This document shows positions 1-9,192 of a stretch of 64,000 nucleotides of DNA, in pieces. Each line of letters starts with the position of its first letter. Positions within the stretch are counted from its first letter, which is position 1. The position numbers and the translations under genes were made by a program. The notes below the pieces were generated by a model. That model ran no database searches, had not been told where the DNA came from, and worked only from the letters and a program-made list of their open reading frames with translations. This stretch comes from Anabaena sp. UHCC 0187 (GTDB lineage Bacteria > Cyanobacteriota > Cyanobacteriia > Cyanobacteriales > Nostocaceae), in contig NZ_VILB01000014.1 of assembly GCF_009712035.1 (NCBI RefSeq), positions 26,086 to 90,085 on the forward strand, in the 5' to 3' direction.

Positions 1-493
1 AATCACAAGAATCATAGTTCAGACGTTTTCCTCATCCTAATCAAAATAATCCTAAAAATCATAGTTTAGACATTGTTAAGCAATTGTTACAAAAGAATCA
101 TTATGGTTATCATTGAGATATTTTAACAAATATGAGGAAGCTATTTCTTCGCTAGAGAATTGATCTTTATCCCAGTAAATGTATGTTGTTCAGTAATTTC
201 AGACTCTTAGGTGATCTCAAATTACTGCCAAAGTGCGGGTTTCCCGGTAGTCAACTTGTTCTCATAAATGTTACAATTATTAATATTCTCGAAAACACAA
301 AAAATGTTTGACTTGCTACTGTGTATCTAACTATAGATACTTGTGGAAACAAGGAGACAGATGTAACGTTTAGTAGTGAAGTACCTAATTTCCCAAATAT
401 GGGCAACCTGAGTTTATCGGGTGCGACAAATCTCAAAACATTATTTCGTTAACGACCCTATCAGCAAACCCACCATTACCCAAGAGTAGCGCC
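1..493. other. Intergenic region upstream of sigma factor gene
   Basis: No gene is supported here. Two near-identical 18-base copies of the motif AATCATAGTTYAGACRTT lie at 10-27 and 57-74, probably traces of a dispersed cyanobacterial repeat. The rest is AT-rich and presumably holds the promoter of the downstream sigma factor gene, but I cannot point to a convincing promoter. A 61-codon open frame on the minus strand at 251-436 has no family resemblance and is taken as chance. Confidence 0.5.
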
Positions 494-1450
494 ATGAAGA
501 CCGCTCAATCAGCCACCGACCTCGTGCGGACTTACCTGCGTGAGATTGGCCGTGTGCCACTTCTCACCCACGAAGAAGAGATTTTTTATGGTAAACAGGT
601 GCAACGATCTACTGCTTTGCATGAGATCCGGGAAGGTCTTGCTACCCAGTTAGGTCATGAACCAAGTGTAGAAGAATGGGCAACAGCCGCTGATATAGAA
701 GTATCAGAATTAAATCAGGCGATCGCTGTTGGTGAAATCGCTAAACGGAAAATGGTAGAAGCCAATCTCCGCTTAGTGGTTTCCGTTGCCAAAAAGTATA
801 TTAAACGTAATGTTGACTTACTTGATCTCATTCAAGAAGGCAGTATTGGAATGCAACGGGGGGTAGAAAAATTTGACCCCACCAAAGGCTACAGATTTTC
901 AACTTATGCCTATTGGTGGATACGCCAAGCCATTACCCGTGCTATTGCCGAAAAAGCCCGGACTATTCGCTTGCCTATTCATATTACGGAAAAACTCAAC
1001 AAAATTAAAAAAGCCCAGCGGCAACTATCCCAAGGACTAGGACGTGCGCCCACAGTAGCAGAATTATCCCAAGAATTAGATTTAACACCCAAACAGGTGC
1101 GAGAGTATCTAGAAAAAGCCCGTCTGCCATTATCCCTAGACTTGCGTTTAGGAGATAACTATGACACCGAACTTGGGGAAATGTTAGAAGACACAGGGGC
1201 AACACCGGAAGATTTTGTCATGCAAACTTCCCTCTCCTATGACTTAGAAAGGATCATGTCAGAACTCACTCCCCAACAAAAGGAAGTCATTAGTCTCCGC
1301 TTTGGCTTAAAAGATGGGCAATCCTTAACTTTGGCTAAAATTGGTGAAATCCTGAATATTAGCCGGGAACGAGTCCGACAAATTGAACGTGAAGCCTTAA
1401 ATAAACTTCGGAAATCTAAAGCCACTATGAATGAGTATCTTGCTAGTTAA
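494..1450 (+). CDS. Group 2 RNA polymerase sigma factor (sigma-70 family)
   Basis: Alternative primary-type sigma factor that directs RNA polymerase to promoters. The 318-residue protein has region 1.2 near the N-terminus ([17 protein letters not shown], residues 9-25). The full region 2 core follows around 85-150, with the segment [13 protein letters not shown] and the -10 recognition motif [15 protein letters not shown]. Region 3 follows, then region 4 with the helix-turn-helix [14 protein letters not shown] near 290. It lacks the long acidic N-terminus of SigA, so group 2 (SigB/SigC/SigD/SigE class in cyanobacteria) fits best; I cannot assign the letter. The ATG at 494 follows an AAGAG ribosome site. 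A GGGTGG/CCACCC hairpin at 1484-1504 lies downstream but lacks a T-tract. Confidence 0.93.
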   Translation: MKTAQSATDLVRTYLREIGRVPLLTHEEEIFYGKQVQRSTALHEIREGLATQLGHEPSVEEWATAADIEVSELNQAIAVGEIAKRKMVEANLRLVVSVAKKYIKRNVDLLDLIQEGSIGMQRGVEKFDPTKGYRFSTYAYWWIRQAITRAIAEKARTIRLPIHITEKLNKIKKAQRQLSQGLGRAPTVAELSQELDLTPKQVREYLEKARLPLSLDLRLGDNYDTELGEMLEDTGATPEDFVMQTSLSYDLERIMSELTPQQKEVISLRFGLKDGQSLTLAKIGEILNISRERVRQIEREALNKLRKSKATMNEYLAS

Positions 1451-1688
1451 TCAGTTGTTAATGGTCAGTTATTTTTTGCTTTGTGGGTGGAGTTTCCCCA
1501 CCCATACTCACTCAATAGGTGAAAAACACTCCCATTTTGGTACGGTTAAACCGACCCTCTCGAAAGGAATAAGCTGTTAGATTAGTTGGCATGAATATAT
1601 AATAGTCAACTAAATCGAATAAGCAATAACTATCAGTTATTCCAGTCACAAACACCATCGTTAGTAGTGGCAGTATAGGAGGTCAAAC

Positions 1689-2033
1689 GTGAGTAACCAA
1701 TCCAATAGAGTATCAGAATTTTTTAATAGTGAGTCGGAAACAAGTAATTTATTATGGCAATATGTTAAATCATTAAGTCCAGAAACAGTTAACCAATTAT
1801 CTAAACCCACTTCTACGGAAGTTTTGCAGGTAATGGAACGGAATATTATCGGACTTTTAGGAAATTTACCTTCTGAACAGTTCGGGATTACTATTTCTAC
1901 TAATCGGGAAAATTTAGGTCGCTTATTAGCATCTGCGATGATTAGTGGTTATTTTTTACGAAATGCAGAACAAAGAATGGGTTTTGATGTGGTTATGCAA
2001 GGAGTAGAAGCTAACAATAGCGAAGTTGAATAA
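1689..2033 (+). CDS. DUF760 family protein
   Basis: Conserved cyanobacterial/plastid protein of unknown function; 114 residues. The sequence matches what I know of the DUF760 family: an N-terminal FxxxxSETxxLLWQYVKSL segment, a central VMERNIIGLLGNLP motif and a C-terminal LLASAMISGYFLRNAEQRM motif. The start is GTG at 1689, chosen because a strong AGGAGG lies at 1677-1682 with a 6-base spacer. It appears to be a single-gene unit: 240 bases separate it from the sigma factor gene and a strong terminator follows at 2067. No signal peptide or membrane segment is visible. Confidence 0.88.
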   Translation: MSNQSNRVSEFFNSESETSNLLWQYVKSLSPETVNQLSKPTSTEVLQVMERNIIGLLGNLPSEQFGITISTNRENLGRLLASAMISGYFLRNAEQRMGFDVVMQGVEANNSEVE

Positions 2034-2066
2034 TATCTTTTTAGGAAAATTCTCAAAATAAACATC

Positions 2067-2107
2067 AACTCGGTAGAGATATAATTGGTCTACCGAGTTT
2101 TTTTGTT
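2067..2107 (+). terminator. Rho-independent terminator after the DUF760 gene
   Basis: An 11-base perfect stem (AACTCGGTAGA at 2067-2077 pairing with TCTACCGAGTT at 2089-2099) with an 11-base loop is followed directly by a T-tract. It ends the DUF760 transcript just before the Nudix gene. Confidence 0.88.
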
Positions 2108-2130
2108 ATTTATTGGTAATGGGTAATTAT

Positions 2131-2550
2131 ATGAATGAAAGTAGTTCTATTCCTCATAAAATTATTGGTGTTGCTGTTATTTGGAATGACCAAAAACAGA
2201 TTTTAATTGATAAACGGCTTCCCACTGGTACAATGGGTGGTTTGTGGGAATTTCCGGGGGGGAAAATTGAAGTTGGTGAAACTATTCAAGAATGTATTAA
2301 ACGAGAAATTTCGGAAGAGTTAGGCATAGAAATTGCGGTTGGAGAACATTTAATTACTATTGATCACACTTATGCTCATTTGCGGGTGACTTTAACAGTC
2401 CATCATTCTCAACATTTAGCGGGTGTTCCTCAAGCCATAGAATGTGATGAAATTCGTTGGGTAAGTTTAGAGGAATTGGATAATTTTACTTTTCCAGCAG
2501 CCAATGGGGAAATTATCACGGCTTTAAGGAAATATCATCAGGAAAATTAA
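2131..2550 (+). CDS. mutT: Nudix hydrolase, MutT-like (8-oxo-dGTP diphosphatase family)
   Basis: Hydrolyses nucleoside diphosphate-X compounds; the MutT subgroup removes oxidised dGTP from the nucleotide pool. A complete Nudix box is present (G-x5-E-x7-REISEELGI, about residues 44-67 from this start), preceded by GGLWEFPGG, typical of MutT. The length (about 139 residues) is normal. The frame is open upstream to TTG 2113 and ATG 2119. I prefer ATG 2131 because homologues start shortly before the PHKIIGVAVIW strand, but no clear ribosome site decides it. It lies just past a terminator, so it needs its own promoter or read-through. The exact substrate cannot be read from sequence. Confidence 0.88.
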   Translation: MNESSSIPHKIIGVAVIWNDQKQILIDKRLPTGTMGGLWEFPGGKIEVGETIQECIKREISEELGIEIAVGEHLITIDHTYAHLRVTLTVHHSQHLAGVPQAIECDEIRWVSLEELDNFTFPAANGEIITALRKYHQEN

Positions 2551-2591
2551 TAAATTAGAGAATGTTTGAAAGGTCTAAATTAATACTAAAA

Positions 2592-2723
2592 TTGGCGATT
2601 AGAAAGCGCGTCTACACAGGCAAAACTCACATACGTGGGTTAAAAAACCTGAATTTTCAGTTAGACTTTGTTTGTGTAGTAGCGTTCGCTTTAGCGTGCC
2701 GGAGAATCTATTGTATTCGCCGA
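2592..2723. repeat. Dispersed palindromic element of Nostocales type
   Basis: The segment is an imperfect inverted repeat. GGCGA at 2594 pairs with TCGCC at 2717-2721. Inside this, CTACACAGGCAAA near 2612 pairs loosely with TTTGTTTGTGTAG ending near 2679. The TTCGCTTTAGCG stretch in the right arm looks like a second small palindrome inserted into the first. It has no coding potential and resembles the short multicopy intergenic elements of heterocystous cyanobacteria. It sits between the convergent Nudix and DUF29 genes. Confidence 0.6.
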
Positions 2724-2737
2724 TAACTTTTAAAACT

Positions 2738-3256
2738 TCATCTTTTCCCTAACTTCCAATCTTCACCACCCGGTAATTGAGTTAAATAATCATCAATTAC
2801 AGCCGGTAATTCCTTAACTGAGTATTCATAAGTCAATTTTAATAGAAATTTCGATTCATTAATTATCTGTTCTTTATCTACCATTTCTGCAAGTTGAAAT
2901 GGACTGTAAATACCATTCATTACCTCATCACTGGCATCACGAATAGCTTCTTCAAATTCTTCTTCTAGTATTAATTCCCATTCAGCTATCTTGACATAAT
3001 AAGAAATTTTATTATCCTGCAAATTTATTTTCCTAATTTCTCGAATTGAACCACGAATTGAATTTGCCCAAGAATTAGTTAAACGTTGTTCTACTTGATT
3101 CTTAATCAGATGAATCATTAATCTAACTAAAAAGGATTGAATATTTCTTAAAATCGCTTGTCTACCCATTCCCTCCAACTCATCTACAATACCTAAAGCA
3201 TCTGCATAACGCTGTTCTAAAATACTATTTCTGAGGTCTATTAATTCCTGTGTCAT
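2738..3256 (-). CDS. DUF29 family protein
   Basis: Protein of unknown function, 172 residues, of the DUF29 family that is expanded in cyanobacteria. Recognisable features are the N-terminal helix ILEQRYADALGIVDELEGMG, the central FLVRLMIHLIKNQVEQR motif and a long, charged helical C-terminal half. It is soluble, with no signal peptide. A GAGG motif lies about 12 bases upstream of the ATG. It is a monocistronic minus-strand gene flanked by a dispersed repeat downstream and a gene-poor stretch upstream. DUF29 genes often occur in many copies in variable regions; their role is unknown. Confidence 0.88.
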   Translation of the reverse strand: MTQELIDLRNSILEQRYADALGIVDELEGMGRQAILRNIQSFLVRLMIHLIKNQVEQRLTNSWANSIRGSIREIRKINLQDNKISYYVKIAEWELILEEEFEEAIRDASDEVMNGIYSPFQLAEMVDKEQIINESKFLLKLTYEYSVKELPAVIDDYLTQLPGGEDWKLGKR

Positions 3257-3504
3257 TTTTGTATTAACCTCAAATTAATTCAACACATCTACCCAAATTA
3301 TACCTGAATATGCCAAAATAAACATAAATATTTTTTCGGGCATCTGTAACCGATAGTTTGGCAAAAGGGTCATAAATTACAGGGTGGGAGATACGTTATA
3401 GAGGATGACCTTCAAAACCTAACTCACGCAAACGCTTATTTCTAATGAATATTCACAAAATAGGCATAACACTATTCATAAATAAAACCGCTTTTTTAAC
3501 AAAA
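3257..3504. other. Intergenic region with no recognised feature
   Basis: This AT-rich stretch separates the DUF29 gene from the decayed CBS-domain copy. I see no open frame, repeat or RNA structure that I can support. Confidence 0.4.
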
Positions 3505-3790
3505 ACAAAGTTTATTTTTAAAATGAAAAGTAGCAATCTATTAACAGTATTTGTTAGTAATAATTTTCTACAATAGTTAAAAAAACTTTTATAAACTTTT
3601 ATAAAAGGTGCAAGTAAAAAATGTCTAAAACCGTTGCTGACAGAATGAGTCGTGACCTACCACAAGGACTTTAGGCTGCAAAATATTAAATTTAGCTGCG
3701 CGTCAGCTTATCCTTTTCTGTCCTGAAACTCCCTTAAAAGAAGGTATCCAAATTCTCGCAGAAAACCGAATTAGCTGCTTACCGAATTGC
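3505..3790 (+). pseudogene. Decayed copy of the CBS-domain gene (with its leader)
   Basis: From about 3505 the sequence matches the upstream region and start of the intact CBS-domain gene at 38028-38486 (minus). The shared leader includes CAATCTATTAAC, AATTTTCTACAAT and CTTTTATAAAAGGTG. ATG 3621 opens MSKTVADRMSRDL, then hits TAG at 3672. The match resumes in another frame at 3722-3779, giving PETPLKEGIQILAENRIS against PETPLKEAIQIIAEKRIS in the intact gene, and then ends. The copy is broken by a stop, a frameshift and loss of everything after the first quarter. It is a remnant of duplication, not a functional gene. Confidence 0.8.
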
Positions 3791-3810
3791 AATTTAAAAA
3801 ATTACGATCA

Positions 3811-3850
3811 AAAAAATTACCTACCCCGCGACCGGAATAGGTAATTTTTT
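3811..3850 (-). terminator. Bidirectional terminator after rbp
   Basis: The stem AAAAAATTACCTA (3812-3824) / TAGGTAATTTTTT (3838-3850) has a GC-rich loop and A/T tracts on both sides. Read on the minus strand, it ends in a T-run just downstream of the RNA-binding protein stop codon at 3889. Confidence 0.85.
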
Positions 3851-3888
3851 AGCATTTAATAACTAAAAAGACTTTAGTTAAACTCAGC

Positions 3889-4203
3889 TTAGTAGCGACG
3901 ACCGCCGCCGCCGCCGCCGCCACGGTTGCCACCGCCACCACCACCGAAAGAACCTCTGTCTTCCTTGGGTTTGGCTTTATTCACTTTCAGATCACGACCC
4001 ATCCACTCAGCACCGTCTAGGGCTTCAATAGCGGCCGCTTCTTCAGCTTCTGTACCCATTTCCACAAAACCGAAGCCGCGCAAGCGACCAGTCTCACGGT
4101 CAGTTGGAAGTTGGACGCGCTTTACAGAACCGTATTCTGCAAACACTGCACTCAGAGCATCTTGTGTAACTTCGTAAGAGAGGTTACCCACGTAAATTGA
4201 CAT
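3889..4203 (-). CDS. Glycine-rich RRM RNA-binding protein (Rbp, cold-inducible type)
   Basis: Single-RRM RNA-binding protein of 104 residues. RNP2 is SIYVGNLSY (residues 2-10) and RNP1 is RGFGFVEM near residue 41; the tail is glycine-rich and ends in GGRRY. This is the architecture of the cyanobacterial Rbp family, whose members are often cold-induced and act as RNA chaperones or mRNA-targeting factors. The frame runs open upstream to 4335, but the conserved start is the ATG at 4203, with GGAAA upstream. The open upstream stretch is therefore leader; long leaders are common in cold-shock rbp genes. A strong terminator follows. Confidence 0.92.
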   Translation of the reverse strand: MSIYVGNLSYEVTQDALSAVFAEYGSVKRVQLPTDRETGRLRGFGFVEMGTEAEEAAAIEALDGAEWMGRDLKVNKAKPKEDRGSFGGGGGGNRGGGGGGGRRY

Positions 4204-4464
4204 AGAAATATTTCCAAAATCATAAGAGTGTAGAGATTTAGATTTCGGAGAAAAGTCTGTAAATACCAAAAGGGAAAGCCTGTCAATACTAACAACAAAC
4301 ATTACCGCCGAATTAATTCCCAACTCCCTTATCATTACACAAGAAATCAGAATTGTGGGAGAAAGTTTAAAAAATGTTGTAAAAAGTCATATTTGTTCTT
4401 GATAAGCAGTCATACCCACAAATTACATCTTTTAATTAAGCCCTCAGCCCCGAAAGCGCAATCA

Positions 4465-4713
4465 TTAATAAGCTAAAGTTTCTAAAGTCTCTCGCAAGTA
4501 CATTTGTACCTGCTGATCTAAGCGTAAACTTTGTAATTGGGCATTGCATTCTAATTGCCACCGCTGAAAACCGGAACTAGCAGAGATCACGTATTTGAGG
4601 TTATGCCAAAACTGAGTATTAGCAGATAATTGGGGATCTATACGCTCACCGCTGGCATCGCTTTTGATGTCGTGCTGATGCGCGTAATTGCTAGAAGTTG
4701 GAAATTGAGCCAT
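4465..4713 (-). CDS. Conserved hypothetical protein, 82 residues
   Basis: I do not recognise the family. The start is well supported: ATG at 4713 preceded by GAGGA with a 5-base spacer. The protein is soluble, with a polar N-terminus rich in His, Asp and Ser and a helical C-terminal half (QFWHNLKYVISASSGFQRW, then leucine/glutamine-rich helices). It has no signal peptide, Cys cluster or repeat. It stands alone between rbp and the infB operon. Confidence 0.65.
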   Translation of the reverse strand: MAQFPTSSNYAHQHDIKSDASGERIDPQLSANTQFWHNLKYVISASSGFQRWQLECNAQLQSLRLDQQVQMYLRETLETLAY

Positions 4714-5098
4714 AATTCCTCATTCCTTATTTTTCACTTCCAGAGTCAGACAATTTGGGCTTGGGTATTTTAGATTTAAGATTGGTAATTTATTTTACCC
4801 TCAAAGGGGGTAATACTTGAATCTAGTCACCCAAACCTAAAATTGGAAAATTTTGCTTAATCTTTTCTGAAGATAATGGGTTTCTACCTGAAAATTCTGT
4901 CTCATTGATCACTAAATGCGGAATTTTCTGCGAGAAATTTCTAAAACAATTTGTTTTTAATTAAACAGGGAATTTTTTTAAAATTTATAGCAAACTCAGG
5001 GGGTTAAGACATGAATGGATAATAAAACTCCGACTAAAACAAGGTTTTACTTCTTTCTTCTTCCTTCCTTGTTTCTTCTTCCTTCTTTGCTTTTTCTT
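4714..5098. other. Intergenic region downstream of infB
   Basis: No gene is supported. A short TTACCC-TCAAA-GGGGGTAA hairpin lies near 4795-4812. From about 5040 a T/C-rich stretch leads into the heptamer repeats. The open frame at 5034-5234 (minus) is built from the tandem repeat and is not credible as a gene. Confidence 0.4.
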
Positions 5099-5139
<41 letters not shown>

Positions 5140-5151
5140 CTGAGACGGAGT

Positions 5152-5216
5152 GCTGAGTTTACATTATTTGAGTGTTGAACTCGAAACAGTCTCAATTCAA
5201 CACTCATCAACTCAGC
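5152..5216. repeat. Nested inverted repeat just downstream of infB
   Basis: Two consecutive perfect stems share one axis: GCTGAGTT (5152-5159) with AACTCAGC (5209-5216), and TGAGTGTTGA (5169-5178) with TCAACACTCA (5197-5206). The structure lies 22 bases after the infB stop codon. It could stabilise or process the 3' end of the operon mRNA, although there is no T-tract typical of an intrinsic terminator. Confidence 0.7.
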
Positions 5217-5238
5217 ACTCAACGCTGGATGCACGTCA

Positions 5239-8200
5239 CTACTTAGTCATAGTCAGAGTCCGACGTTTAGTTACCAACTGGTAGGATTCAATGATGTCAT
5301 TTTCCACCCAGTCATGGAACTTATCAATACCGATACCACACTCATAACCTGAGTTGACTTCGCGGGCATCTTCTTTCATCCGTTTGAGGGAATCGAGAAC
5401 ACCTTCGTAAACCACCTTGTTATGGCGACGGACGCGCACTTTGCAGTTACGAACGAGCTTACCAGATTGAACATAACAACCGGCAACTGCACCACGACCA
5501 ACTGGGAAGACAGCACGGACTTCTGTTTGTCCCAAGGGTTCTTCCACCAACTCTGGTTCGAGTAGACCTTCCAAAGCACCTTGGATATCTTCCAAGAGTT
5601 TGTAGATGATGTTATATTCCCGGACATCTATACCTGCTTCATCAGCCGCTTGTCTAGCGCCACTGGCATAAGTGGTGTTGAAACCAATGATAACAGCGTT
5701 ACTGGCAGCAGCCAAGTCGATGTCTGTTTCGGTAATTTCTCCAGCCGTAGCCAAGAGCATCCGAATTTGGACTTCGTTTTGAGGAATTTGGCGCAGAGAG
5801 CCGATAATAGCTTCCACAGAACCTTGCACGTCGCCCTTGAGGATCAAGTTGAGTTCTTTCAACTCGCCTTCTTGTGCTTGTGCTGACAGGGTTGTGAGAG
5901 TGACACGACCTTGCAACAAGCGGGATTGACGTTGTTTGTCGGCGCGATCGCTGGCTACAGAACGAGCTTCTTTCTCGTTTTCATAGACCTCGAAATCATC
6001 ACCAGCAGCAGGGACATCACTTAAACCTAATACTTCCACAGCAAAGGATGGACTAGCAACATCTACACGCTTGCCTCGATCATTCACCATAGCGCGGACT
6101 TTACCGAAGGCTGAACCAGCGACCAGCATATCTCCAACGTGGAGAGTACCGTTTTGAATCAGCAAGGTAGCAACTGCACCTTTCGCTTTATCCAAATGAG
6201 CCTCAATGACTGTTCCTTTTGCGACCCGATCTGGATTAGCGGATAGTTCGGCTACTTCCGACACCAACATAATCATTTCTAGGAGGGTATCGAGGTTTTC
6301 GCCCTTAATGGCGCTGACGGGAACCATGATAGTTTCACCACCCCAATCTTCGGCGGTGAGACCGTAATTGGTGAGTTCCTGTTTAACCCGTTCTGGCTGT
6401 GCGCCTTCTTTATCAACCTTGTTGATAGCAACAACAATGGGAACGTTTGCAGCTTTAGCGTGGCTAATAGCTTCGATAGTTTGGGGACGAACACCGTCAT
6501 CAGCAGCTACGACTAACACGGCAATATCTGTCACCCTAGCTCCTCTGGCACGCATCGCTGTGAAAGCTTCGTGACCAGGAGTATCGAGGAAAACAATCTG
6601 CTGTGGTTTGCCTTCATGGACGATATCAACATGATATGCGCCGATATGCTGGGTAATACCGCCGGCTTCTCCAGACGCAACTTTAGTTTTGCGAATAGAG
6701 TCGAGGAGAGTGGTTTTACCGTGGTCTACGTGACCCATGATGGTAACAACTGGGGGACGACGAATCAGGTGAGCCAAGTCAGCCACGTCAATCATTTCTG
6801 TGACTTTCCGAGCTTCAGCTTCTCGTTCGACGATTTCGACTTCTACTTCTAGTTCTTTGGCTACTAAAGTAATGGTCGGAATATCCAGATTTTGGGTAAT
6901 GCTGACGGCCATGCCCTTCATAAACAGGATTTTGACAATCTCTGTATCGGCAATTACTAGGGACTCAGCTAACTCTTGGACTGTTAATGGCCCAGTGACA
7001 GCTAGTGTGGCTGGACGATCTGGTTTTTGCTCTACATTATTTTCTTGCCGACGATTGTGATCACGGGAAGAACTAGATTTTTTGCCTCTGGTGGTGGGAG
7101 CAGCCACAACCGCTACGGTTGGCGCACCGGAGCGAGTCCCTTTGGGTTTGGGAGGACGGGCAATGGAAAGACTAACTTGAACTGCTGTGGACAGTTCTAG
7201 ACCGTCTTCATCTAAATCATCTTCATCTAAATCATCGTCGAGGATTGGTTTGACACGTTTGCCCTTGGGTCCAACCTTAGCCTTTTCTTTGATTTCATCA
7301 ATGATTTCTTCTTCTTGCCATTTTTTGCCACCTTTGTTCAAACGTGGGGGGGTGGGGCGTTTTAAATCCAGGAGATCGGGTGCAACTGGTATTTCATCCG
7401 ATACTTCCTTTTTCGCTCCGCCCGCATTATGTCTGGGTGGAGTCGCAATAGGCATAGCGGCCACTGCTTCACCGGGACGGGCTGGTCTAGGACGTTGAAT
7501 GTCCCCGCCAACGGATGGTCTACCACTGCGCTGTTCTGGTCTTGTTGGGGCTGAAGGATTAGCCCGCGTGGGTTTGGGTGGTGCAGATGGTGAACCTTGG
7601 TCAGTTGAGGGTTTACTGACTTTACTTCTAACTGGCTGCCTATCTTCTTCAACGCGCTGTGAGCGATCCCGCTTGAGGACAGGTTTTTCCAATGATCCTA
7701 TCTGCGGCTCGGTTTCTAGCGGGTTTGTCCCATCTGGTCTAGAAGGGGGAGAAACCAATTGGGGTTTTTGAGGTTTCTCTGGTTTTGGTCTGGGAGTAGA
7801 TATTTTTTCTGATTTTTCCGCTGTTACCTTCTCTGGGATTGGTTGAGAATCAGATGCCTGATCTGGCTGGGTAACATTAGGTTTGAGCGGAGTCTCAGAT
7901 TGATTCCGGGGGACTGGTCGAGTGGGTGCCGTCGGCTTCATGGGTGAGACAGGTGTAGCGAAAGGCTTTGGAGGTGAAGGATTATTAGCGTCAGTGGCAG
8001 CAGTAGCAACTGAGGCATCTGGTGTGTTGGTGGTAGTGTTTCTCAATATTTTCGGTTTGCGAATTTCCAGAATTTGCTGTTTGTGATTGGCGCTCCCTTG
8101 TCGGTTTTGAGCGCCGTTTGGGGATGAATTTGGTCTATGGCCGTTTGTACTTTGTTCCTTTTTCGAGGCTAAATTCGTAGCAGCAACTTTTTCGGCTGCG

Positions 8201-8349
8201 GTACGAATTTGTTCAGCTTCTGATTCTGAAATTGTACTACTATGGCTTTTGACCGCAATGTCGAGCTGGTCGCAAATTGCTAATAGCTCTTTATTATCCA
8301 AATTCAATTCCTTTGATAACTCATAGATTCTAACTTTTCCGTTGTTCAT
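5239..8349 (-). CDS. infB: Translation initiation factor IF-2
   Basis: GTPase that brings initiator tRNA to the 30S subunit. The 1036-residue protein starts with an IF2_N helical module ([18 protein letters not shown]). A long Pro/Lys/Ser-rich disordered linker of about 400 residues follows, as in other cyanobacteria, then a second IF2_N-like segment. The G domain begins near residue 540, with G1 [12 protein letters not shown]3 DTPGHE, G4 NKVD and a SAIKG G5. Domains II-IV complete the C-terminus. It is the last gene of the rimP-nusA-ylxR-infB cluster, but a 440-base spacer separates it from ylxR, so it may also have its own promoter. Confidence 0.97.
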   Translation of the reverse strand: MNNGKVRIYELSKELNLDNKELLAICDQLDIAVKSHSSTISESEAEQIRTAAEKVAATNLASKKEQSTNGHRPNSSPNGAQNRQGSANHKQQILEIRKPKILRNTTTNTPDASVATAATDANNPSPPKPFATPVSPMKPTAPTRPVPRNQSETPLKPNVTQPDQASDSQPIPEKVTAEKSEKISTPRPKPEKPQKPQLVSPPSRPDGTNPLETEPQIGSLEKPVLKRDRSQRVEEDRQPVRSKVSKPSTDQGSPSAPPKPTRANPSAPTRPEQRSGRPSVGGDIQRPRPARPGEAVAAMPIATPPRHNAGGAKKEVSDEIPVAPDLLDLKRPTPPRLNKGGKKWQEEEIIDEIKEKAKVGPKGKRVKPILDDDLDEDDLDEDGLELSTAVQVSLSIARPPKPKGTRSGAPTVAVVAAPTTRGKKSSSSRDHNRRQENNVEQKPDRPATLAVTGPLTVQELAESLVIADTEIVKILFMKGMAVSITQNLDIPTITLVAKELEVEVEIVEREAEARKVTEMIDVADLAHLIRRPPVVTIMGHVDHGKTTLLDSIRKTKVASGEAGGITQHIGAYHVDIVHEGKPQQIVFLDTPGHEAFTAMRARGARVTDIAVLVVAADDGVRPQTIEAISHAKAANVPIVVAINKVDKEGAQPERVKQELTNYGLTAEDWGGETIMVPVSAIKGENLDTLLEMIMLVSEVAELSANPDRVAKGTVIEAHLDKAKGAVATLLIQNGTLHVGDMLVAGSAFGKVRAMVNDRGKRVDVASPSFAVEVLGLSDVPAAGDDFEVYENEKEARSVASDRADKQRQSRLLQGRVTLTTLSAQAQEGELKELNLILKGDVQGSVEAIIGSLRQIPQNEVQIRMLLATAGEITETDIDLAAASNAVIIGFNTTYASGARQAADEAGIDVREYNIIYKLLEDIQGALEGLLEPELVEEPLGQTEVRAVFPVGRGAVAGCYVQSGKLVRNCKVRVRRHNKVVYEGVLDSLKRMKEDAREVNSGYECGIGIDKFHDWVENDIIESYQLVTKRRTLTMTK

Positions 8350-8350
8350 C

Positions 8351-8790
8351 CACTCTTTCCCCTTTAATTTACAGTTTTAACGGATGGTTGCCTGGTTTGT
8401 GACATCTCCACCCTTAGATCACTGTTTTTTCGGTTGCCCTTGGTGATATTGCCGGTGCCTCCAGTTAGGAAAGAGAGATGTTTCGGTTTAATGCTGGCAT
8501 CTCCACCAAAAATGATGGTTAATGCCGAACTGCGCTTTTGCGCTACCAGGTTGCCATTTTTGTTTTTTTTGTTTTGCTGATTTGTGAGTCTTCCAGAATA
8601 CAATCAAGAAAACGTTTTGGGGAGTAATGCTTTGTGTCTGCCCAAAAAAGGAAGATCAAAATAGCGGTTTACACCCATTTACTATTTTGGCACTAACTTG
8701 AGCGATACTAAAGGTTATGATGAGAGCGCGAATGGTTCGGCTGTTGTCATCAAACCTCCTTAGAGATTATCGCAATTTTAGTTGTTACCA
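8351..8790 (-). other. ylxR-infB spacer (possible infB leader)
   Basis: This is unusually long for an intra-operon gap. Read on the minus strand it holds an 11-codon ORF with a strong ribosome site (8715-8750). A TTG-initiated open frame of 79 codons follows at 8364-8603; it is Lys/Asn/Thr-rich and matches no family I know. A translated leader, a regulatory RNA or an internal infB promoter are all possible. I cannot support the 79-codon frame as a gene. Confidence 0.4.
8715..8750 (-). CDS. Putative 11-residue leader ORF (MTTAEPFALSS)
   Basis: ATG at 8750 is preceded by AAGGAGG with a 4-base spacer, the strongest Shine-Dalgarno match in the operon, and the frame stops after 11 codons. It begins about 40 bases past the ylxR stop. 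The peptide has no known homologue to me. It could be a leader peptide coupling translation to infB expression, or the ribosome site could be all that matters (for example as a pausing or standby site). Codon content alone cannot prove translation. Confidence 0.35.
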   Translation of the reverse strand: MTTAEPFALSS

Positions 8791-9060
8791 TTAAATACGA
8801 TCTTGGGGATTACCGTAATTTAGACGTTGCCACAATGTTTGATACACCGTATCTGGCACTGTCCCATGCAGCGATCTCCCTAGTCTATTTTTTTTCTGAG
8901 CTGCTTGCAGGCAACCCTCTTGGGGACAGATGTAGGCAGAACGCCCCATGCCCTGATCTAATTGTACCTTTCCAGATGGAAAGACGCGGACAATCCGCCA
9001 AAACTCTTGTTTCAAGTTTACTTGACGACAACTAATACAACGCCGATAGTTCGGTTTCAT
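8791..9060 (-). CDS. ylxR: YlxR family RNA-binding protein (RnpM, DUF448)
   Basis: Small basic RNA-binding protein encoded between nusA and infB in most bacteria; in Bacillus the family member (RnpM) binds RNase P RNA and modulates it. The 89-residue sequence has the family signature RRCISCRQ near residue 6, the RxVRxFPSG segment and GRSAYICP with a conserved Cys. The C-terminus carries the KKNRLGRSL basic motif. It lies 132 bases downstream of nusA, in the expected operon order. Confidence 0.93.
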   Translation of the reverse strand: MKPNYRRCISCRQVNLKQEFWRIVRVFPSGKVQLDQGMGRSAYICPQEGCLQAAQKKNRLGRSLHGTVPDTVYQTLWQRLNYGNPQDRI

Positions 9061-9192
9061 CAGTCTTTTGCCAGATTAAATCAGATATCTTTGGGATGAT
9101 AAACAATGTATTTTTAAGTACCTGTTTTATTGGTCAGGGTTGGTGATTGGTAAGATCAATATGCCCTTACACCCTTATGACAACTGTAGGAA

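Noticed and set aside
8364-8603. 79-codon frame in the ylxR-infB spacer
   Set aside because: TTG start, no ribosome site, low-complexity Lys/Asn/Thr composition and no family resemblance; kept only as part of the spacer description.
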